Shown here in pieces: positions 16,761 through 25,972 of a stretch of DNA of 64,000 bases. The stretch comes from JAWKXU01 sp964468045 (GTDB lineage Bacteria; Pseudomonadota; Alphaproteobacteria; Sphingomonadales; Sphingomonadaceae). Position 1 is the first letter of the stretch. The number at the start of each line of letters is the position of its first letter. Under the pieces are notes generated by a model, which was given only the letters and a program-made list of their open reading frames with translations, did no database searches and was not told the DNA's origin. Both the position numbers and the translations under genes were made by a program. The stretch lies in the NCBI GenBank assembly GCA_964468045.1, contig CAYXTO010000018.1:4133-68132 (forward strand), given 5' to 3'.

Positions 16761-18368
16761 ATGGCAACGCCACGTATCCTTCTCGTCGTCGGCGGCGGCA
16801 TCGCCGCTTACAAGACGTGCGAACTGGTCCGCACCATCCGCAGGGACGGGGGCATCGTCACCTGCGTTCTGACCGAAGCGGGCACGCAGTTCGTCACCCC
16901 CATGACTCTTGCGGCGCTCAGCGAGAACCCGGTCTACACCACCTTGTGGGATCTCAAGAACGAGGTCGAGATGGGCCATATCCAACTGAGCCGCCAGGCC
17001 GATCTGGTGGTGGTATGCCCGGCCACGGCGGACTTGCTGGCCAAGATGGCGAGCGGCATCGCCGACGATCTGGCGACGACGCTGCTGCTTGCCACCGACA
17101 AGCCGGTCTTCGCGGTGCCGGCGATGAATGTCCGTATGTGGCAGCATGAGGCGACCGAACGGAATGTCGACCGGCTGCGCCGTGCCGGAGTGGCCGTGAT
17201 GCAGCCCGATGTCGGCCCCATGGCCTGTGGCGAATTCGGCCCCGGTCGCCTGCCCGAGCCGGACGCGGTCTGGAACGCGATCCGGGAAATGCTGGGGCTG
17301 GGCGCGGTTGCCCTGTCTGGCGGGTCCGACAGGATCGAGAGGCTTGAGCCGGAGGAGGACGAACCTCGAAGCGAAGGCAGGCTTGGCCTCGGGAGCCTGC
17401 TGGCCTCAATCATTCCGCGCCGCGCGCCCCGCGTCGAGGATGTGGCGGAGGAGTTCGAGCCGATGCCGCCGTGGCCCGAAGGCCCGGAAGAATTGCCGCC
17501 CTTGCTCCCGCAGGACGCTGACGCCTCGCTTCCGGAAGATATGCCGTCCGGGCTCTTGCTGGTGAAGAAGGGCGCCGCCAAGGGCGCTCCGCCGACAGAT
17601 CCGCAAGCAATCAATCATGAAATCGACCCGGATCAGGCTCCGCCCGAGACCCTGGAAGGCGATGCCGTGCCGCCGCTTGAAGATCCGCTGGACGGGCAGC
17701 CCGATTTCATCACCGAGCCGGAGCATCGCCCGCTGTTCGGCAAGCATGTGCTGGTTACGGCTGGCCCGACCCACGAGCCGATCGATCCGGTGCGGTACAT
17801 TGCGAATCGTTCCTCCGGCAAGCAGGGCTTCGCCATTGCCGAAGCCGCCGCGGCGGCTGGCGCGCGCGTCACTTTGGTGTCGGGTCCGGTGATTTTGCCG
17901 ACCCCGCCGGGGGTTGACAGGGTGGACGTCGAAACCGCCCGTGAAATGGCCGATGTCGTGAAGCGCAGCTTGCCGGCGGACGTGGCGATCATGGTCGCCG
18001 CAGTGGCGGACTGGCGGACGATGGAGGTGTCGCAAACCAAGATGAAGAAGCGGCAATCGGCCCCCCCAGCCCTGCGGTTGACCGAGAATCCCGATATTCT
18101 CGCCAATGTGGCCACCGCCACCAAGCGGCCGAAGCTGGTCGTGGGATTTGCCGCGGAAACCGACGATGTGATCGAGAACGCCAAATCCAAGCGCAAGCGC
18201 AAGGGGGCGGATTGGATCGTCGCCAACGATGTGTCGGGAGACGTGATGGGCGGAACGCACAACCGCGTGCATATCGTTACCGAGCACGATGTCGAGAGCT
18301 GGGAAGACCTGCCCAAGGAGGATGTCGCCCGCAAGCTGGTGGAGAAGATTGCAGATGCGCTGGCCTGA
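16761..18368 (+). CDS. coaBC: Bifunctional phosphopantothenoylcysteine decarboxylase/synthetase with long linker
   Basis: Two consecutive steps of coenzyme A synthesis. CoaC domain: flavin-binding start, active-site H73 (MGHIQLSR), PAMNVRMW, and C156 in ACGEFGPGRL. CoaB domain from about residue 325: VTAGPTHEPIDPVRYIANRSSGK and AAVADW with the KMKK lysine. Total length is 535 residues against about 400 usual, because residues about 180-323 form an acidic, proline-rich linker with no recognisable domain. The 3' end overlaps dut by 14 bp. Confidence 0.95.
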   Translation: MATPRILLVVGGGIAAYKTCELVRTIRRDGGIVTCVLTEAGTQFVTPMTLAALSENPVYTTLWDLKNEVEMGHIQLSRQADLVVVCPATADLLAKMASGIADDLATTLLLATDKPVFAVPAMNVRMWQHEATERNVDRLRRAGVAVMQPDVGPMACGEFGPGRLPEPDAVWNAIREMLGLGAVALSGGSDRIERLEPEEDEPRSEGRLGLGSLLASIIPRRAPRVEDVAEEFEPMPPWPEGPEELPPLLPQDADASLPEDMPSGLLLVKKGAAKGAPPTDPQAINHEIDPDQAPPETLEGDAVPPLEDPLDGQPDFITEPEHRPLFGKHVLVTAGPTHEPIDPVRYIANRSSGKQGFAIAEAAAAAGARVTLVSGPVILPTPPGVDRVDVETAREMADVVKRSLPADVAIMVAAVADWRTMEVSQTKMKKRQSAPPALRLTENPDILANVATATKRPKLVVGFAAETDDVIENAKSKRKRKGADWIVANDVSGDVMGGTHNRVHIVTEHDVESWEDLPKEDVARKLVEKIADALA

Positions 18369-18819
18369 TCCTGTCCCGGTCAAGGTGTGCCGCCTCCCGC
18401 ATGGGGAAGGGCTGGCATTGCCCGGCTATGCCACCGAGGGCGCGGCGGGAATGGATGTGCTGGCGGCGGAGGATGTGACTCTGCCTTCGGGCGGGCGCCA
18501 CGCTGTCGCCACAGGGATCGCCATGGCTATTCCGGAAGGATTCGAGATCCAGGTGCGGCCTCGCTCCGGCCTCGCCTTGAAGCACGGAATCAGCTTGCCC
18601 AATACCCCGGGCACCATCGATTCCGATTATCGTGGCGAATTGAAGATCATCATGATCAACCACGGCGCGGAAGAGTTCGCGATTCGCCGGGGGGACCGGA
18701 TCGCCCAACTCGTTCTCGCGCCGCTGGTGCGGGCGGGCTGGATGGAAGTCGAGAATCTCGACGAAACCGCACGCGGCGTGGGCGGGTTCGGCTCCACCGG
18801 CGGGCACGAAAAGCTGTAA
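18355..18819 (+). CDS. dut: Deoxyuridine 5'-triphosphate nucleotidohydrolase
   Basis: dUTPase (154 aa) that keeps uracil out of DNA and makes dUMP. All five trimeric-dUTPase motifs are present: AAGMDVLAA, RPRSGLALKHG, NTPGTIDSDYRGE, RGDRIAQLVLAP and the C-terminal P-loop-like GVGGFGSTG. The start at 18355 overlaps the coaBC end, so the pair is probably translationally coupled. Confidence 0.96.
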   Translation: MRWPDPVPVKVCRLPHGEGLALPGYATEGAAGMDVLAAEDVTLPSGGRHAVATGIAMAIPEGFEIQVRPRSGLALKHGISLPNTPGTIDSDYRGELKIIMINHGAEEFAIRRGDRIAQLVLAPLVRAGWMEVENLDETARGVGGFGSTGGHEKL

Positions 18820-18834
18820 CCCTGGGCTTGATGC

Positions 18835-18863
18835 AAAAAAAGCGGAGCCGCTGCCGGCTCCGC
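18835..18863 (-). terminator. Terminator of the DUF4136 gene
   Basis: GCGGAGCCG / CGGCTCCGC stem (18842-18850, 18855-18863) with a CTGC loop. On the minus strand it is followed by seven T (18835-18841), a textbook intrinsic terminator for the gene ending at 18889; it can also stop dut readthrough. Confidence 0.88.
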
Positions 18864-18888
18864 CCCATCCATGGAAATCATCGCAGGA

Positions 18889-19569
18889 TCAGTTCACCCG
18901 CTTAACCGTGGTCTTTTCCGGAGCGATGCTGATGCGCACCGTCTCCCCGGAATTGCCGGGGAAGTCGGTGAACATCGCCTCGACCAGGTTCGGCACCAGA
19001 TACTGGAGCCGGTTCGAGGTCGAGAGCGCCTGGGCCTTGCCTTCGAACAGGCGCTTGCCGTCCGCTGCCCGATCGATCTTCAGATCGATTCCGCTGGTAT
19101 AGACGGTGTAGCTGCGCACGTCGGAACCGCCGAACCACGGATCATGGAAGCCGTATCCCCACGGGCGGGAATAGTAGCCCGGCCAGTAGCCATAGGAACG
19201 ATAGCCGTACCAGGGCGAGTAGAACGGATCACGGTAGAAGCCGGTGCTCTGCACCTTTTCACGACCGTTATCGACGCCATAGTCGAAGCGCACCAGCAAG
19301 CTCGCCTTGTCGGGCGTGGTTTCGGTGTATCCGAGCCGAAGCAGTTGCTGGTCCACCAATTCGGCATATTGGGAAAATTCCAGCCCGCCGGAAAGCGCCG
19401 GATCATCGGCGACCACTGCGAAGGTCTGGCCCTGAGGAGCAGGCAACTGGCTTTCAAAACGGGACACATCCGCCTTGAACGGAGTGGTGCAGGCGGCGAG
19501 GCTGGCAAGCAGCAGAGGTATCGCTGCCATTGCCATGCGGCGAGCCGGCCTCTTGTATCTTGTAGTCAT
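18889..19569 (-). CDS. DUF4136-type lipoprotein
   Basis: A 226-residue envelope protein with signal peptide and lipobox LASLAAC-T. The body contains KADVSRFESQLPAPQGQTFAV at its start and an aromatic Tyr/Gly/Trp-rich stretch (FYSPWYGYRSYGYWPGYY) in the middle, a layout common in DUF4136 proteins of sphingomonads. Function unknown, likely outer-membrane anchored. GGAGAG precedes the ATG at 19569; the upstream in-frame extension to 19617 would precede the signal peptide and is discarded. Confidence 0.85.
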   Translation of the reverse strand: MTTRYKRPARRMAMAAIPLLLASLAACTTPFKADVSRFESQLPAPQGQTFAVVADDPALSGGLEFSQYAELVDQQLLRLGYTETTPDKASLLVRFDYGVDNGREKVQSTGFYRDPFYSPWYGYRSYGYWPGYYSRPWGYGFHDPWFGGSDVRSYTVYTSGIDLKIDRAADGKRLFEGKAQALSTSNRLQYLVPNLVEAMFTDFPGNSGETVRISIAPEKTTVKRVN

Positions 19570-19712
19570 GGCAATCTCTCCGAGCCAAAATCGAAAGTGG
19601 CGTCCCGCCTGGAACACGGCGCAATGCCACCATGGTTGAAGAGTGCAATAAACGAGACCGGCTGAATAGGGCTTGAACGAGATTTGATGAAAAATATTTC
19701 TAAATCAATGTT

Positions 19713-20741
19713 CTATCCGCGAACCAGTCCCAGCGCGCGATAGGCCTCGGCCAGGGTTGGCGAAGCGATCTCCCGCGCCTTCGCGGCGCCCCGCGCAAGA
19801 ATCGCCCCCAATTCCTCCCGATCTGCCTTCAGTTCCCGGAAGCGGGCGGAAATCGGCCCAAGCGTTTCGGCCAGCAATTCGCCAAGCGCGGGCTTGAAGG
19901 AGCCGAAACCCTGTCCGCCGAATTCGGCCAGCACATCTTCCACCCCGCTGCCGGCGACGGCGGCATAGATCGTCACGAGGTTGAGCGCTTCGGGCCTGCC
20001 TTCCAGCCCTGCCGTTTCGGAAGGCAGCGGTTCGGGGTCGGTCTTCGCCTTCTTTACCTTCTTCATGATCTCGTCGGCATCGTCGATCAGGTTGATGCGG
20101 CTCATGTCCGATGGATCGGACTTGCTCATCTTCGCCGTTCCATCGCGCAGGCTCATGATACGGGCGGCCTCAGGCGGAGTGATCGGATCGGGCAGGGTGA
20201 ATATGTCCTCTCCGTCACCGAAGTCATTGTTGAATTTCTGCGCGATGTCGCGCGCCAGTTCGAGGTGCTGCTTCTGGTCCTCGCCCACCGGCACGTGGGT
20301 CGCCTGGTACAGCAACACATCGGCGGCCTGCAGCACGGGATAGGTGTAGAGCGCGGCGCTGGCGCCTTCGCGGTTCTTGCCGGACTTGTCCTTGAACTGC
20401 GTCATCCGGTTCAGCCAGCCGAGCCGGGCGGTGCCGTTGAGCAGCCATTGCAGTTCCGCATGGGCCGGAACCTGCGCCTGGTTGAACAGGATCGACCGAT
20501 CCGGATCGATGCCGCAGGCGACCAGTGCGCCGGCCATCTCCAGCGTGGCGGCATGCAATTCGGCGGGCACATGCGGCATGGAAATGGCGTGCAGATCGGC
20601 CAGGAAGAACAGGCACTGCCCGCCGCCGGCCATATCATCCTGCATCCGCGCCCAGTTGCGGATCGCCCCCAGGTAATTGCCGAGGTGGAGATTGCCAGTG
20701 GGCTGGATGCCGGAAACGACTCGCATGGATTGAACCTTCAT
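19713..20741 (-). CDS. trpS: Tryptophanyl-tRNA synthetase
   Basis: Class I aminoacyl-tRNA synthetase, 342 aa. HIGH-like GNLHLGNYLGAI near the N-terminus, the class I fold with LLYQATHVPVGEDQKQHLELARDIA, and the KMSKS loop TAKMSKSDPSDMSRI. Start at 20741 (or ATG 20726). Downstream of murJ on the same strand; the 192-bp gap between them shows no gene. Confidence 0.97.
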   Translation of the reverse strand: MKVQSMRVVSGIQPTGNLHLGNYLGAIRNWARMQDDMAGGGQCLFFLADLHAISMPHVPAELHAATLEMAGALVACGIDPDRSILFNQAQVPAHAELQWLLNGTARLGWLNRMTQFKDKSGKNREGASAALYTYPVLQAADVLLYQATHVPVGEDQKQHLELARDIAQKFNNDFGDGEDIFTLPDPITPPEAARIMSLRDGTAKMSKSDPSDMSRINLIDDADEIMKKVKKAKTDPEPLPSETAGLEGRPEALNLVTIYAAVAGSGVEDVLAEFGGQGFGSFKPALGELLAETLGPISARFRELKADREELGAILARGAAKAREIASPTLAEAYRALGLVRG

Positions 20742-20933
20742 GATGGGAACGATTTTCTAGGATGTCCGTCACGCCCGGACATGGGCGGAAATGATCAGCG
20801 CGCGGGGCGCGATGCCGCACGCCATCGCCAGGTCTCGCCATGGGCGCACCGATGCGGGCGGCTCGGAAAGCTGATACGGAGTGAGGAGCGTTCCATGGCG
20901 GCCGCATACCATAAATTGCGCGGCGTGGAAGCC

Positions 20934-22526
20934 TTACTCCGCCTTGTCGGCCGGCCTGGCATTACGGCGCCGGCGAAGCTGGGCAATCAGATCCTTGTCG
21001 AGAGCCCCGATCATCCAGGCCACCGCGAAGAAGGTGACCAGCCCGATCGTCACGAGTGCGCCGAGCGACCAGACACGGTGGATCACATGGCTTCCGTAAT
21101 AGGGCGTCATCAGCGGCATCACGAGCGCGAGCGCACCGGCCATGGCCCCGGTCGCGACAAGTTGGCGCAGCACCTTGCCGCCCAGCCTGCCTGTCGCGTG
21201 ATACCAGCCGCGCCAGTGAAGCAGGCTGTAGAGCAGCAGTACATTCAGCGTTGCCGTGAAGGCCGTGGCGCCCGCCAGCCCGACGATGCCGAAGCGCGGC
21301 ACCACGATGAAATTGATGCCGATATTTACGATCAGCGCAAAGGCGGCGACCCAGACTGGGGTGCGCGTGTCTTCGCGGCTGAAGAAAGCGGGCTGGAACA
21401 CTTTTACCAGCACATAGGAGGGCAGGCCCGCGACAAGAGCGATCACGATATCGGACATGATCGCACCATCCGCGAGCGTCATCTTGCCGCCGACGAAGAA
21501 AGCGGTGACGAAGGCCGGGGCGCAGACCGCCAGCGCCGCCGCGGCGGGCAGAGTCAGCAGCAGGGCCATTTCCACCGCATTGGTCTGCAGCCGGTGCGCT
21601 TCGGCGTTATTGTCGGTCTGGATATGGCGGGCGAGCATCGGCAGGATTGCGGTGCCCAGCGCGATGCCGACAATCCCGAGCGGCATCTGGTTCAGCCGGT
21701 CGGCATATTTGAGCAGCGTCAGCGATCCCTGCGGCAGCGAGGTGGCGAAGAAAGTGTCGACGAACTGGCTGATCTGGTAGATGCCCGCGCCGAATGTCGC
21801 AGGCAGGATCAGCAGGCCCAGCCGCTTCACCTCCGGCGTGAGGCGGGGCATATGGAGATGCAGGCGGATACCGGTTTCGCGGGCCGCCCACCACAGATAG
21901 CCGAGCTGGGCGACTCCGGCCAGCGCCACGGAAATGGCGAGCGCCAGCACGACGATCCGGTCATTGCCGCTATCGCCGCGCAGGTACCAGCCGGCAATGA
22001 TGCCGCTGATCAGCACGATATTGAGCAGGACGGGCGCGAAGGCGCCCGGCCCGAAGCGGGAGCGGGCATTGAGCAGGCCCGAGAGCATCGCCACGAGGCT
22101 CACGAGCATCAGATAGGGGAAAGTGATCCGGCTGAGCAGCACGGATAGCTCGAACTTGCCCGGAACTTGCTGGAAATCGCTGGCAAGCAGCCAGACGATG
22201 CCCGGCATCGCGATCATCGCCAGGGCGCTGAAACCCAGCAGCACCCAGACGAACACCGCCAGCACGTCATCGGCGAAGCGCGCGGCCGCTTCCTCCCCGC
22301 CTTCGCCGTGCAACGCCCGGCTGTAGAGCGGGACGAAGGCGACGGAGAACGCGCCTTCCGCAAACAGGCGCCGGAACGTGTTGGGCAGGATGAAGGCGAG
22401 CTGGAACGCGTCCGCCGCCATGCCTGCGCCGAGCACGCGCGCCATCAGCATGTCGCGCGCGAACCCGAACACCCGGCTGATCGCGGTCAGGCCGCCGATC
22501 GTCCCGACGTTGCGAACGAGGCTCAC
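20934..22526 (-). CDS. murJ: Lipid II flippase MurJ
   Basis: A 530-residue MOP-superfamily protein with about 14 hydrophobic segments that flips lipid II to the periplasm. N-terminal signature ISRVFGFARDMLMARVLGAG carries the functionally important arginines; ADAFQLAFILPNTFRRLFAEGAFSVAFVP is the classic MviN pattern. Lies between secB and trpS on the same strand, the usual sphingomonad order. Confidence 0.96.
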   Translation of the reverse strand: MSLVRNVGTIGGLTAISRVFGFARDMLMARVLGAGMAADAFQLAFILPNTFRRLFAEGAFSVAFVPLYSRALHGEGGEEAAARFADDVLAVFVWVLLGFSALAMIAMPGIVWLLASDFQQVPGKFELSVLLSRITFPYLMLVSLVAMLSGLLNARSRFGPGAFAPVLLNIVLISGIIAGWYLRGDSGNDRIVVLALAISVALAGVAQLGYLWWAARETGIRLHLHMPRLTPEVKRLGLLILPATFGAGIYQISQFVDTFFATSLPQGSLTLLKYADRLNQMPLGIVGIALGTAILPMLARHIQTDNNAEAHRLQTNAVEMALLLTLPAAAALAVCAPAFVTAFFVGGKMTLADGAIMSDIVIALVAGLPSYVLVKVFQPAFFSREDTRTPVWVAAFALIVNIGINFIVVPRFGIVGLAGATAFTATLNVLLLYSLLHWRGWYHATGRLGGKVLRQLVATGAMAGALALVMPLMTPYYGSHVIHRVWSLGALVTIGLVTFFAVAWMIGALDKDLIAQLRRRRNARPADKAE

Positions 22527-22641
22527 GAAGCCGCGCTCCGTTCGTGCTGGGCATATCGAAGCATGGCCGCAGTATCTGGCCGCCCTTCGGCAAGCTCAGG
22601 GCGAGCAGGCAAATTGCGCACGGCTCGCGCCGCTCTTTTCG

Positions 22642-23172
22642 TCAGGCGTCGCCACCAGACGGAAGCGCGCCTTCGGTTCCCTGCTGCTCGGCATAGCGCT
22701 GCTGCAGCTGCTGCACATACAGGCCGTTGAAGTCGATCGGATCCAGCAACAGCGGTGGGAAACCGGCATCGCGCACCGCATCGGCGATCACCCGGCGGGC
22801 GAAGGGGAACAGGATGCGCGGCGCTTCCGCATAAAGAAAGGCATGGGCCTGCTCATCGGGCAGGTTGCGCATGCCGATCAGGCCGCAATAGGCGAGATCG
22901 ACCACATATACGGTGCCGCTGTCGACCTTGTTGGTCGCCGTGATCTTCAGCTCGACCTCATGCACTTCCTCGTTCACCGCGGTTGCGCCGATATTGAACT
23001 GGATGTCGAGATTGGGCTGTTCCTGCCATTGGAAGCAGGCCGGCGCATTGGGATTTTCCACCGAAAGATCTTTCACATACTGCGAGATCAGGCCCGCCGC
23101 AGGGCCGTTATCGGCGCCATTGCCGGCGTTTTCGGTGTCGAGATCGGTCAGGATGTCGCCTTCTTCGGCCAT
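22642..23172 (-). CDS. secB: Protein-export chaperone SecB
   Basis: A 176-residue tetrameric cytosolic chaperone that delivers unfolded precursors to SecA. Conserved QYVKDLSVENPNAP, the ATNKVDSGTVYVVDLAYCGL segment, and CPH-like APRILFPFARRVIADAVRDAGFPPLLLDPIDF. The tail is acidic, consistent with SecA binding. First gene of a secB-murJ-trpS run. Confidence 0.97.
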   Translation of the reverse strand: MAEEGDILTDLDTENAGNGADNGPAAGLISQYVKDLSVENPNAPACFQWQEQPNLDIQFNIGATAVNEEVHEVELKITATNKVDSGTVYVVDLAYCGLIGMRNLPDEQAHAFLYAEAPRILFPFARRVIADAVRDAGFPPLLLDPIDFNGLYVQQLQQRYAEQQGTEGALPSGGDA

Positions 23173-23381
23173 AACGGAATGCGCTTTCTTTCAGGTGGGA
23201 CGGCAGGTCACCGTCGTTGCATCAGCCGCGCGCCTAGCATCCCGCGCCCGGCATCGCAACGCCGTGGAATGCAACCGGGATATGGATGATCTGGGCTGTG
23301 CACCGGTTGTTCATTTGTAATCTGTACCTATTTGAGGCAGGTTAGGGAACGCGGTGTGGCATTTTGCCGGCCGAAACTGCA

Positions 23382-24056
23382 ATGGATAATGTCGTGATCG
23401 TCGAAATCGTCATTCTGGCTATGATCGCAGCTTTCCTGGGCTTGCGTCTTTATTCCGTTCTCGGCCGCCGCGCCGAGCACGAGGAAGAGCCTGTGCCGAC
23501 TCGTTTCGAGAAAAGCGGCAATGCTTCCGGCGCGGCCCGTGCGCCCCAGCCGGTGCAGCCATCGCCAGCGCCGCTGCGCCCGCGTGAGCTGGCCGGGGCC
23601 AGCCCTGCGACCGAGCGCGGATTGCAGGAAATTTCCGCCGTCGATCGCAGCTTCAACCTTTCCGCCTTTCTCGAGGGCGCCAAGGCCGCCTATGCGATGA
23701 TTCTCGAGGCGTTCTGGCGCGGAGGCCGCGACGAGTTGAAGGTGCTGTGCTCGCCGGAAGTCTACGCCAGCTTCGCCAGCGCGATCGACGCGCGCGAGCA
23801 GGCTGGCGAACAGTTGGACAATCGTCTCGTGCGAATCGAGGAAGCCGTGATCCATGCGGCGGAGCTTGACCGGCGCATGGCTCGGATCGCCGTGCAGTTC
23901 ACGGCGGATATCGCCGCGGTCACGCGCGACCGAGAGGGCAATGTGATTGCCGGATCGCTCGACGATGCGATCGAAAGCCGCGATATCTGGACCTTCTCGC
24001 GCGATGTGGGCGCCGCCGGGCCGGATTGGGTGCTCGAAGAAACCGACGCGGCCTGA
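23382..24056 (+). CDS. Tim44/TimA-like membrane-associated protein
   Basis: A 224-residue protein with one N-terminal membrane helix (VIVEIVILAMIAAFLGLRL) and a C-terminal Tim44-like domain (from about residue 85, EGAKAAYAMILEAFWRGGRDELKVLCSPEVYASF). Alphaproteobacterial members are proposed ancestors of mitochondrial Tim44, but their bacterial role is unsettled. Divergent from secB, which suggests an envelope or export context. mltA and smr follow in the same direction. Confidence 0.9.
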   Translation: MDNVVIVEIVILAMIAAFLGLRLYSVLGRRAEHEEEPVPTRFEKSGNASGAARAPQPVQPSPAPLRPRELAGASPATERGLQEISAVDRSFNLSAFLEGAKAAYAMILEAFWRGGRDELKVLCSPEVYASFASAIDAREQAGEQLDNRLVRIEEAVIHAAELDRRMARIAVQFTADIAAVTRDREGNVIAGSLDDAIESRDIWTFSRDVGAAGPDWVLEETDAA

Positions 24057-24075
24057 CGGCAAGAGGGCCTGACGG

Positions 24076-25293
24076 ATGAGGGGCAGGCCATTGGCTTACG
24101 GCTCGATACGTTCGTTCATCGCTGTCGCGGCGCTGGTTATGCTGGCCGGCTGCGTCCGCCTGATCCCCCAGACCCAGGCCCCGCCCACCGCTCCCCCTCC
24201 TGCGGTCACCACGCCGGACAATGCCCAGCTGGCGGGCGTCAAGCCTGGCCCGAAGTTGTCATCCCTCAAGCTCGGCCAGTCCAGGGCCGGCGCGGCCTTG
24301 TCTTCCTTCATCGAAAGCTGCCCGAAACTGCTCGTGCGAAACGACCAGAGCGGCCTGACCCGGACGGAGGATTGGCGACCAGCCTGTGTTGCGGCCACCA
24401 CCTGGCGCTATGATAACGCGCCTGCCTTCTTCGAAACCTATTTCGAAACGGCCCGGGTCGGCGATGGCAGCGCCTTTGCCACGGGCTATTACGAGCCGGA
24501 AATCGAAGGCAGCCGCACCCGGATCCCCGGCTATGACGTTCCGGTCTACAGAATGCCCGACGATCTGGTGCGCGGCTGGCCCGACGACATGCCGGAGAAG
24601 GAACGGACCGGCCGGCAGCCGCTCGGCCGCTATGACGATAGCGGCAGGTTCGTGCTCTATTACGATCGTGCCGAGATCGAGAAGGGCGCGCTCGCCGACA
24701 AGGGGCTGGAAATCGCCTGGGCGAAGGACCCGATCGAATTCTTCTTCCTGCAGATTCAGGGCTCCGGCAGGCTGCGCGGCCCCGATGGCTCTATCATGCG
24801 GATCGGCTACGCGGGCCAGAACGGCCGCGAATATGTCGGGGTCGGCTCGGTCATGCGCGAACGCGGGCTGATCGGCAGCGGACCGGGGCAGTATTCGGGC
24901 TCGATGCAAGGGATCATGCACTATCTGCGCGAGCATCCCGACGAAGGCCGCGAGATGATGCAGCTCAACAAGAGCTGGGTATTCTTCCGCGAAGTGCCGG
25001 GCGATGGGCCGCTGGGGGCGCTGGGCGTGCCGGTACGACGCGAATCCTCCGTCGCGGCCGATCCCGCCTTTGTGCCCCTCGGCGCGCCGGTCTGGCTGGA
25101 GCTGGATCGAACCCAGGCCAACGGCCTGTGGATCGCGCAGGATACCGGCGGGGCGATCAAAGGCGCCAACCGCTTCGATACGTTCTGGGGCGCGGGCGCC
25201 GACGCAAGGGAGGTTGCCGGCGGGATGAGCGGGCGCGGACAGGCACTGCTCTTCCTGCCGCGCGGAACCTTGTCGCGCCTGGGCGTGGAATGA
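24076..25293 (+). CDS. mltA: Membrane-bound lytic murein transglycosylase A
   Basis: A 405-residue outer-membrane lipoprotein that cleaves peptidoglycan glycan strands. Lipobox MLAGC-V near residue 25, MltA-specific ATGYYEPEIEGSRTR and FFLQIQGSGRLRGPDG, NKSWVFFRE, and the 3D domain IAQDTGGAIKGANRFDTFWGAG with catalytic aspartates. Follows the Tim44-like gene by 19 bp and overlaps smr by 4 bp (ATGA). Confidence 0.96.
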   Translation: MRGRPLAYGSIRSFIAVAALVMLAGCVRLIPQTQAPPTAPPPAVTTPDNAQLAGVKPGPKLSSLKLGQSRAGAALSSFIESCPKLLVRNDQSGLTRTEDWRPACVAATTWRYDNAPAFFETYFETARVGDGSAFATGYYEPEIEGSRTRIPGYDVPVYRMPDDLVRGWPDDMPEKERTGRQPLGRYDDSGRFVLYYDRAEIEKGALADKGLEIAWAKDPIEFFFLQIQGSGRLRGPDGSIMRIGYAGQNGREYVGVGSVMRERGLIGSGPGQYSGSMQGIMHYLREHPDEGREMMQLNKSWVFFREVPGDGPLGALGVPVRRESSVAADPAFVPLGAPVWLELDRTQANGLWIAQDTGGAIKGANRFDTFWGAGADAREVAGGMSGRGQALLFLPRGTLSRLGVE

Positions 25294-25871
25294 AGCCCCC
25301 ACGGGGGCTCAGCGCCGACGAAGCGGAACTCTGGGCGCGCGTGGCGCGAACGGTGACGCCGCTGACTGGACGAAAGGCTCCTGCCGCCCCACGGCCCGTC
25401 GCAGCACCTCCCAAGGCTTCGGACACCAGCCTGTCCAAGGCCTTGGTGAACCCCACGGCAACACCGCTTCGCTCGCAGCCTGAACCTGCGCCGATGCGCA
25501 AGCCCGCTCCGCCGCCGCTGGATCGGCAGACCCTTGATTTCTCATGGGAGCGCAAGCTCGGGCGGGCCGCCGTCGCGCCGGATTTCACGCTGGATCTGCA
25601 TGGCGCATCGCTCGACGCCGCGCATTCGCGGCTGGATCATGGCCTGGCGCAAGCCCGTGCGATGGGCGCGCGGCTGGTGCTGGTGATCACGGGCAAGCCC
25701 CGGCCCACTGAGGCTGCGGACCGGGCCGGTTCGCGCGGGGTCATCCGCGCCAAGATTCTCGACTGGCTGGCGGCAGGTCCGCATTCCGGGGCGATTGCCG
25801 CAATCCGGCCCGCGCACCGGAAGCATGGCGGCGCGGGCGCGCTCTATATCGTGCTCAGACGTGCACGATAG
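25290..25871 (+). CDS. Smr/MutS2-type domain protein
   Basis: A 193-residue cytosolic protein with a low-complexity Pro/Ala N-terminal half and a C-terminal Smr domain. The LDLHG motif (LDLHGASLDAAHSRLDHGL) and the Gly-containing VITGK loop are present. Stand-alone Smr proteins are usually nicking nucleases or RNA endonucleases in the family; activity here is inferred. Coupled to mltA by the ATGA overlap. Confidence 0.88.
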   Translation: MKPPRGLSADEAELWARVARTVTPLTGRKAPAAPRPVAAPPKASDTSLSKALVNPTATPLRSQPEPAPMRKPAPPPLDRQTLDFSWERKLGRAAVAPDFTLDLHGASLDAAHSRLDHGLAQARAMGARLVLVITGKPRPTEAADRAGSRGVIRAKILDWLAAGPHSGAIAAIRPAHRKHGGAGALYIVLRRAR

Positions 25872-25972
25872 GCAAACCCTTCGTCATCCCGTCCCGACTG
25901 GCTAAACCAGTCACTCAGGATAAACTACCCACTGGCAGCATCTACACAGGGCAGTTTGCCATAATTAGATGT

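Noticed and set aside
20265..22148. 627-codon open frame antisense to trpS/murJ
   Set aside because: Shadow frame crossing two real genes and the gap between them; composition atypical for protein.
25896..25912. Short hairpin GACTGG/CCAGTC after smr as a terminator
   Set aside because: Only 6 bp with no T-run; too weak to call.
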